Assembly (NCBI GenBank): GCA_002297865.1
Contig: DBKX01000364.1
Location: 19,773-29,669 of the forward strand
DNA length: 9,897 bases
Source of the DNA: Lachnoclostridium sp. UBA739
GTDB lineage: Bacteria > Bacillota_A > Clostridia > Lachnospirales > Lachnospiraceae
Reading direction: 5' to 3'
This document shows, one piece after another, positions 6,026 through 9,897 of the stretch. The notes under the pieces were generated by a model that was given only the letters and a program-made list of their open reading frames with translations, ran no database searches and was not told the DNA's origin. Position 1 is the stretch's first letter. The number at the start of each line of letters is the position of its first letter. The position numbers were made by a program, and so were the translations under genes.

Positions 6026-8383
6026 CTATGCCTTTATTACATAAATTATGTAAGTTCTAACATCTCCATTTTGCGCTGTGACTTTAATCTTAAATGTATT
6101 CGTTCCATCTTCTAATTCCTTTGTTCCTGTTCCTGTTACACTGGCGAAAGAACTAACACTTGATGCATTAATTTTAACACTTGTTGTTTCACTGTCAACC
6201 ATAACAGTATAGGACGTATTCTTATCGTTCGTTATTTTAAAAGTTGGAGTCATGGTACACACAGATGAACCCGTAACAGTTAACGATTTAAGCCAGTTAT
6301 TTGGATTTAAAGCTGTACTTGGAACAGTTGCCGGTTTTGCTGGCATATTGTCATACACTGGAATATAGAATACAACAGGTATATCGGTAAAATTCTGATA
6401 TGCTGTATATGTTTTCTGTGCTTCTGCTTTTGCAGCCTCTACATTTGCCATGTATTGATGGCTAAATGTACTGTAGGAAGATAGATTAAATTTTTGCAGA
6501 TACACAGTATTCTGACCTCGGCTTATATAGTTATTACCAATATATTTTGCACCGCCTACGATTGCGTTATACTGACTATTCCATGGTATCAAATATGCTA
6601 TTTTATTCGCTGCTGATAAGCTGCCTCCTGACTTTGCAAATTTAAGACCATTTATAATAGCTCCGTTTGGTGCCGTACTGTGAGTCGCACCAATGTTGTA
6701 GAAATTGTAATAACCTGTATATCCAGAAAATGTTCCAGTAGCGGACGAGCTCAATCCTTTGGAGGTTACAACTTCCTGTTTTACTCTAGTGGCAAGATGA
6801 AATGGATTTACTTTTGAATAATCTGCTGCATCTATAAAAGTTTCTCCATAAGTTTTCTCTATCTCATCTCCATCGTCCGCCTCATAAACGTATGACTGTT
6901 TATGTAGCACTGTGTTCTTTAAAATGCTTTCTACGCCGGATTCTGTCTGATATTCTGGTTCATATCCAAGATACTCAAACTGGAAAATACCATCTGTAGT
7001 TAAAAAATTTCTTGGGTCCATATAGTATTCTATGGCCTGCTTAGAAGCTGTCACCCATGTTGAACCGTCAAATGGAATATAGGAGTCTGTTGACCAGTTA
7101 TAAGCTCCTTTCTCAAAGGATTTCCAACCTGATGCTTTCGATTTCGTAATCAGATTCTTGCCTACCACACTTTCTTTGGAGATGGCAGTATCCCAGCTAT
7201 ATCCCACTTTATATGTTTTAAACTGCCAAAGGGGATATTTATGATGCAGGTTTCTTAATCCACTTCTATAATCTTCTGGAAATCCCTGTTTTTTCAATTC
7301 TTCTTCAAACTGCTTATCTGTTAACGGTGTTTGAGATGCCGCAGGCATTGATGTCTCTACTGGCTCCTTGCTTGGTTTCTGGCTTGGAACAACAGAAGGG
7401 CTTGGAACTGGTGTCCCGCCGACCTTAATATAACTTCCACTGACATATCCAATTAATGTCTTCCCTTGATAATTGAAGGAAACCTTATACCAGGTAACGT
7501 TATTCACAGGTTCACAATCCAGTATCAAAACTCCCGTTCCTTTTACAATTTGAACCTTAGAAGAATTCCACATTAGATTGCCGTAACTTGTACCTGCACC
7601 TGTACGAACATTTAATGCATGAGCGGTTACAACTCCCGTCTTGCCAATCACTGTATTCTCTTTAGATGAAGTTGACGATGGCATTATTGTTGGGGTTGGT
7701 GTCTTGGTAACCGCTGGCTTCTTTGTAGCAGTTGGTTTTTCCGTTACATCTGGTGCTTTGGATGGCACTGATGGTTTTGGTGTTGTTTTCACTTCTGTTG
7801 CTGCAAAAGTAATACAGTTTGCCGGTATATAACCCTTATATGTTTTTTTATTATAAGAAAAGGCTACATAAAACCACTTTTTATTATTGCATTTGGTTTC
7901 TTTTTTTATCTGAATCGTTTTGTCCTTTGCAAGTGTTACAATGTTACCATTTACTTTTAAATATGTATTTTGTCCTGCCTTTGTACGGACTTTCTGTGCT
8001 GTAGAACTGATTACTTTCGCCTTAACTGATGTTTCTAGGGTGAGTTGTATGTAATCACTTAGCATATAGCCAGTTAATGATTTTCTATCAAGCTTGAATG
8101 AAATACGATACCATTTTTCTCCATCCATAAATGCTTGTCCTTTTATTGTTACTGCGTAATTCTTTCCAAGTTTTACTTCCTTCTGATTGTATATGACCAA
8201 TTCACCTTTACGACTTGCTTTTTTTCGGACATATACGTTATTGCCTGTTACCTTTGCTGGTATTGATATTTTTGAAGCAGCAGAAACTGCTATGTTACTG
8301 ATTCCCTGCCAAGTGCAGGTTATCATTATAATTAGAAGCAAAATACTTATAATCCATTTTCTTTTATCTGTTAAGTGCAACAT
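6026..8383 (-). CDS. Secreted SH3-domain N-acetylglucosaminidase-type cell wall hydrolase
   Basis: A 785-residue exported protein. A signal peptide (1-36) ends in AVSAAS. Three bacterial SH3-like domains follow, at about 43-113, 119-192 and 248-321; the third has the canonical LNVRTGAGTSYG. Two Pro/Thr/Lys/Ser-rich linkers (about 196-246 and 322-353) separate these from the enzyme part. Residues about 357-690 resemble the LytD-like endo-beta-N-acetylglucosaminidase family of Clostridia, with YMDPRNFL (454-461), GIFQFE, NPFHLATRVKQE (526-537) and GYTGYYNFYNIGA. Glu537 is the likely catalytic acid. The C-terminus (about 692-785) is a cadherin-like beta-sandwich starting NPNNWLKSLTV. SH3 domains usually bind cell-wall peptides, so the protein probably cuts peptidoglycan glycan strands during growth or division. 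GGGAGG (8391-8396) sits 7 nt before the start. There is no membrane or sortase anchor. Confidence 0.85.
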   Translation of the reverse strand: MLHLTDKRKWIISILLLIIMITCTWQGISNIAVSAASKISIPAKVTGNNVYVRKKASRKGELVIYNQKEVKLGKNYAVTIKGQAFMDGEKWYRISFKLDRKSLTGYMLSDYIQLTLETSVKAKVISSTAQKVRTKAGQNTYLKVNGNIVTLAKDKTIQIKKETKCNNKKWFYVAFSYNKKTYKGYIPANCITFAATEVKTTPKPSVPSKAPDVTEKPTATKKPAVTKTPTPTIMPSSTSSKENTVIGKTGVVTAHALNVRTGAGTSYGNLMWNSSKVQIVKGTGVLILDCEPVNNVTWYKVSFNYQGKTLIGYVSGSYIKVGGTPVPSPSVVPSQKPSKEPVETSMPAASQTPLTDKQFEEELKKQGFPEDYRSGLRNLHHKYPLWQFKTYKVGYSWDTAISKESVVGKNLITKSKASGWKSFEKGAYNWSTDSYIPFDGSTWVTASKQAIEYYMDPRNFLTTDGIFQFEYLGYEPEYQTESGVESILKNTVLHKQSYVYEADDGDEIEKTYGETFIDAADYSKVNPFHLATRVKQEVVTSKGLSSSATGTFSGYTGYYNFYNIGATHSTAPNGAIINGLKFAKSGGSLSAANKIAYLIPWNSQYNAIVGGAKYIGNNYISRGQNTVYLQKFNLSSYSTFSHQYMANVEAAKAEAQKTYTAYQNFTDIPVVFYIPVYDNMPAKPATVPSTALNPNNWLKSLTVTGSSVCTMTPTFKITNDKNTSYTVMVDSETTSVKINASSVSSFASVTGTGTKELEDGTNTFKIKVTAQNGDVRTYIIYVIKA

Positions 8384-8430
8384 ACCGCTTCCTCCCTATT
8401 CCTAATTTTTACTTAGATACAAGAAATTTT

Positions 8431-8476
8431 ATTGCAGACATGTGGCAAGTTTATGGCAACGAATTTGTAGACTTTA
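8431..8476 (-). promoter_or_regulatory. Candidate promoter(s) of the hydrolase/cohesin gene pair
   Basis: Two readings overlap. A SigA-type promoter would be TTGCCA (8454-8459), a 17-nt spacer and TGCAAT (8431-8436). A SigD/FliA-like reading would be TAAAGTCT (8469-8476), 11 nt, then GCCATAAA (8450-8457), which lacks the G of the GCCGATAA consensus. SigD control would suit an autolysin, as for Bacillus lytD, but the match is imperfect. TTGCCA occurs twice here, 11 bp apart, which could also be a protein binding site. Confidence 0.35.
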
Positions 8477-8585
8477 TCCAAATAATGCTCTTTCCCCCTT
8501 CCTCCTTCTCATTGGCTTCTTTTGTCAAAACAGATTCTTTCTAGAAATACTGGTAATAGAAATCACTATTCAATTTGAAAATTTA

Positions 8586-8594
8586 TGATATGAT
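8586..8594 (+). promoter_or_regulatory. Extended -10 promoter element for the FtsH-like gene
   Basis: TGATATGAT matches an extended -10 (TGn plus TATAAT with one mismatch). The -35 region is poor, which extended -10 promoters tolerate. Transcription would start near 8601, giving a leader of about 53 nt containing a weak ACTCT/AGAGT pairing (8607-8611 with 8624-8628). Confidence 0.35.
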
Positions 8595-8653
8595 TATGAC
8601 ATTGTTACTCTGCATTTTACTTTAGAGTGATTACCAGAAAAGGAGTGGGTAGT

Positions 8654-9897
8654 ATGAATTTCAAAAAGAATAGGGGTTGGGTATACGGCCTAATCATCAC
8701 TGTTATTTTAATAGCAGGGCTTGTTACGTATTTTTACTCTCATCCCGGATCCATGAGCTTGGAATTAATCGGGAAGATTGTCTTATATATTATCGTTGCT
8801 GGTTTTATTGTATTTTTAGTTCGCAATATTATGCAGACAAACGCCAATGGTTCCAAATACAAAATCATAAAATCAACCAATGTCACATTTGACCAGATCG
8901 CAGGAATGAACGAAGTAAAACGAGAAGTTCAAATATACATTGACATTATGAAAAATCGTTGTGAATATCTGCAATCTGGAATTCGAATGCCAAAAGGTAT
9001 CATTTTTGAAGGGAGCCCTGGTAACGGAAAAACCTTACTTGCCAAAGCAATTGCTACAGAAATGAATGTTTCCTTTATACAGGCTAATGCTTGTGATATA
9101 GGGGGAATTATTGTAGGGAAGGGCTCACAAGACTTAAGAAAACTGTTTAAAGAAGCTCGTAAAATTGCACCTTGTATTGTATTCCTTGATGAAATTGATG
9201 CGATTGGTGGAAAACGTATGGACAACGGCAATGCTACTAATACAGACAGCAACCGTATCGTTACTTCCCTGCTAACCGAATTAGATGGTTTTGATGGAAA
9301 TGAAGGAATTTTTGTAATTGCTGCAACGAACCGAATCGCCTCTCTAGATGACGCTTTAGTACGTCCAGGTCGTTTTGATCGTAAGATTACCATTAAGAAT
9401 CCTGATTATCAGACCAGGTATGAACTAATCAAGATGTATGTAAAGGACAAAAAGCTGTCCTCTGATGTGAATCTCAATGAGTTGACTTGGAAATTTGCTG
9501 GCATGTGTTGTGCAGATATTGAAAACTGTGTAAACTCCGCTGCGATCCATGCTCTTTTAAACAGACGCACTATAATAGAAGCAAAAGATTTTGAACAGAC
9601 AATTGTACAACAGAAAATCAAAGGGTATCTTCTAGAAAACGAAGAAGAAATCTATCAAAGAGAACTAACTGCTTATCATGAAGCTGGACATGCGCTGGTA
9701 ACCCGTCTGCTTACAGATGATGTGATTGATGTGATCTCCATTGTTCCAACCACATCTCATGTAAAAGGATTTACCATGTCCTATAGTAAAAATGACCGTA
9801 GTCTTCTAGCCTTACAGGAAATCAGAAACCGTATTTGTATCTTACTGGCAGGGCGTGCTGCTGAATATCTGTATCTTGGTGAAAAGGAAGAAAAGAT
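8654..9897 (+). CDS. FtsH-like membrane AAA+ zinc metalloprotease, compact variant (partial, 3' end missing)
   Basis: An open frame of 414 codons runs off the right edge. AGGAG (8641-8645) lies 8 nt before the ATG. Two transmembrane helices (about 9-28 and 38-58) are joined by only about 10 residues. The AAA+ module follows: Walker A GSPGNGKT (120-127), Walker B IVFLDEID (175-182), and the second region of homology with TNRIASLDDALVRPGRFDR (225-243) carrying the arginine fingers Arg237 and Arg240. The protease domain has HEAGH (342-346), whose two histidines bind zinc and whose Glu is catalytic, then AGRAAEYL (399-406). The third zinc ligand would lie past the window. FtsH degrades membrane and short-lived cytosolic proteins. 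Unusually, the normal extracytoplasmic domain of roughly 70-80 residues is absent, and the pore loop reads IIVG (152-155) where FtsH normally has FVG. It is likely a specialised paralogue rather than the housekeeping copy, which I infer. Confidence 0.92.
   Translation, partial: MNFKKNRGWVYGLIITVILIAGLVTYFYSHPGSMSLELIGKIVLYIIVAGFIVFLVRNIMQTNANGSKYKIIKSTNVTFDQIAGMNEVKREVQIYIDIMKNRCEYLQSGIRMPKGIIFEGSPGNGKTLLAKAIATEMNVSFIQANACDIGGIIVGKGSQDLRKLFKEARKIAPCIVFLDEIDAIGGKRMDNGNATNTDSNRIVTSLLTELDGFDGNEGIFVIAATNRIASLDDALVRPGRFDRKITIKNPDYQTRYELIKMYVKDKKLSSDVNLNELTWKFAGMCCADIENCVNSAAIHALLNRRTIIEAKDFEQTIVQQKIKGYLLENEEEIYQRELTAYHEAGHALVTRLLTDDVIDVISIVPTTSHVKGFTMSYSKNDRSLLALQEIRNRICILLAGRAAEYLYLGEKEEK

Larger units (their letters stand above)
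8384..8653. other. Divergent intergenic region
   Basis: 270 bp between two divergently transcribed genes. I see no open frame with a ribosome site. It holds the candidate hydrolase promoter on its left side and an ftsH-like promoter on its right side. A 10-bp palindrome, TTTCTAGAAA (8538-8547), lies in the middle. Confidence 0.7.

Noticed and set aside
7641..8405. Short plus-strand frames opposite the hydrolase gene
   Set aside because: They are antisense to the SH3 and linker coding region, including the Pro/Thr-rich repeat, with no supporting start signals.
8538..8547. Palindrome TTTCTAGAAA as an operator
   Set aside because: It is perfect but short and AT-rich, with no second copy and no placement over either candidate promoter.
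8602..8632. CIRCE-like (HrcA) element upstream of the FtsH-like gene
   Set aside because: ACTCT and AGAGT pair with a 12-nt gap, but the CIRCE consensus needs nine-base arms around nine nucleotides. The match is too weak.
8929..9621. Two minus-strand open frames of 154 and 70 codons, and a plus-strand frame at 8677-8892
   Set aside because: They lie on top of the FtsH-like coding sequence, whose Walker, SRH and HEAGH motifs are unmistakable; the alternative frames have low-complexity, gene-shadow composition.

Overview
This AT-rich window looks like a Gram-positive, Clostridia-type (Firmicutes) chromosome. The case rests on strong AGGAGG ribosome sites, the mcsA-mcsB-clpC proteostasis operon, secreted proteins with bacterial SH3 and cadherin-like sandwich domains, and a short left-edge protein whose N-terminus resembles a family seen in Lachnospiraceae. 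Lachnospiraceae or a close relative is my best guess, by inference only. I see no tRNA, rRNA, CRISPR array, IS element or phage gene.

Layout. Seven genes lie on the minus strand and read right to left: a secreted SH3/glucosaminidase-type cell-wall hydrolase (8383-6026), a membrane-anchored cohesin plus cadherin-like surface protein (5999-4776), a YtrA-type GntR repressor (4700-4323), mcsA (4280-3714), mcsB (3721-2684), clpC (2657-213) and a small partial gene running off the left edge (119-1). On the plus strand, diverging from the hydrolase across a 270-bp promoter region, is a large partial FtsH-like AAA+ zinc protease (8654 to the right edge). It has no stop codon inside the window.

How the genes fit together. 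McsA, McsB and ClpC form the protein-arginine-phosphorylation and degradation module: McsB with its activator McsA marks proteins, and ClpC (with ClpP, not in this window) unfolds and degrades them. In Bacillus this operon begins with the repressor ctsR. Here that position is held by a GntR/YtrA-type repressor with a perfect 9-bp inverted repeat sitting on its own promoter, and no CtsR-box was found. McsB also has several substitutions at positions expected to be catalytic, while the two phosphoarginine-binding glutamates of the ClpC N-domain are kept. The FtsH-like protein is a compact variant with almost no extracytoplasmic domain and no phenylalanine in its pore loop. The two surface-protein genes upstream of the repressor are only 26 bp apart and probably form one transcription unit. 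No convincing terminator separates them from the repressor operon, so readthrough into it is possible.

No gene-free stretch exceeds 300 bp. The longest (8384-8653) holds divergent promoters.
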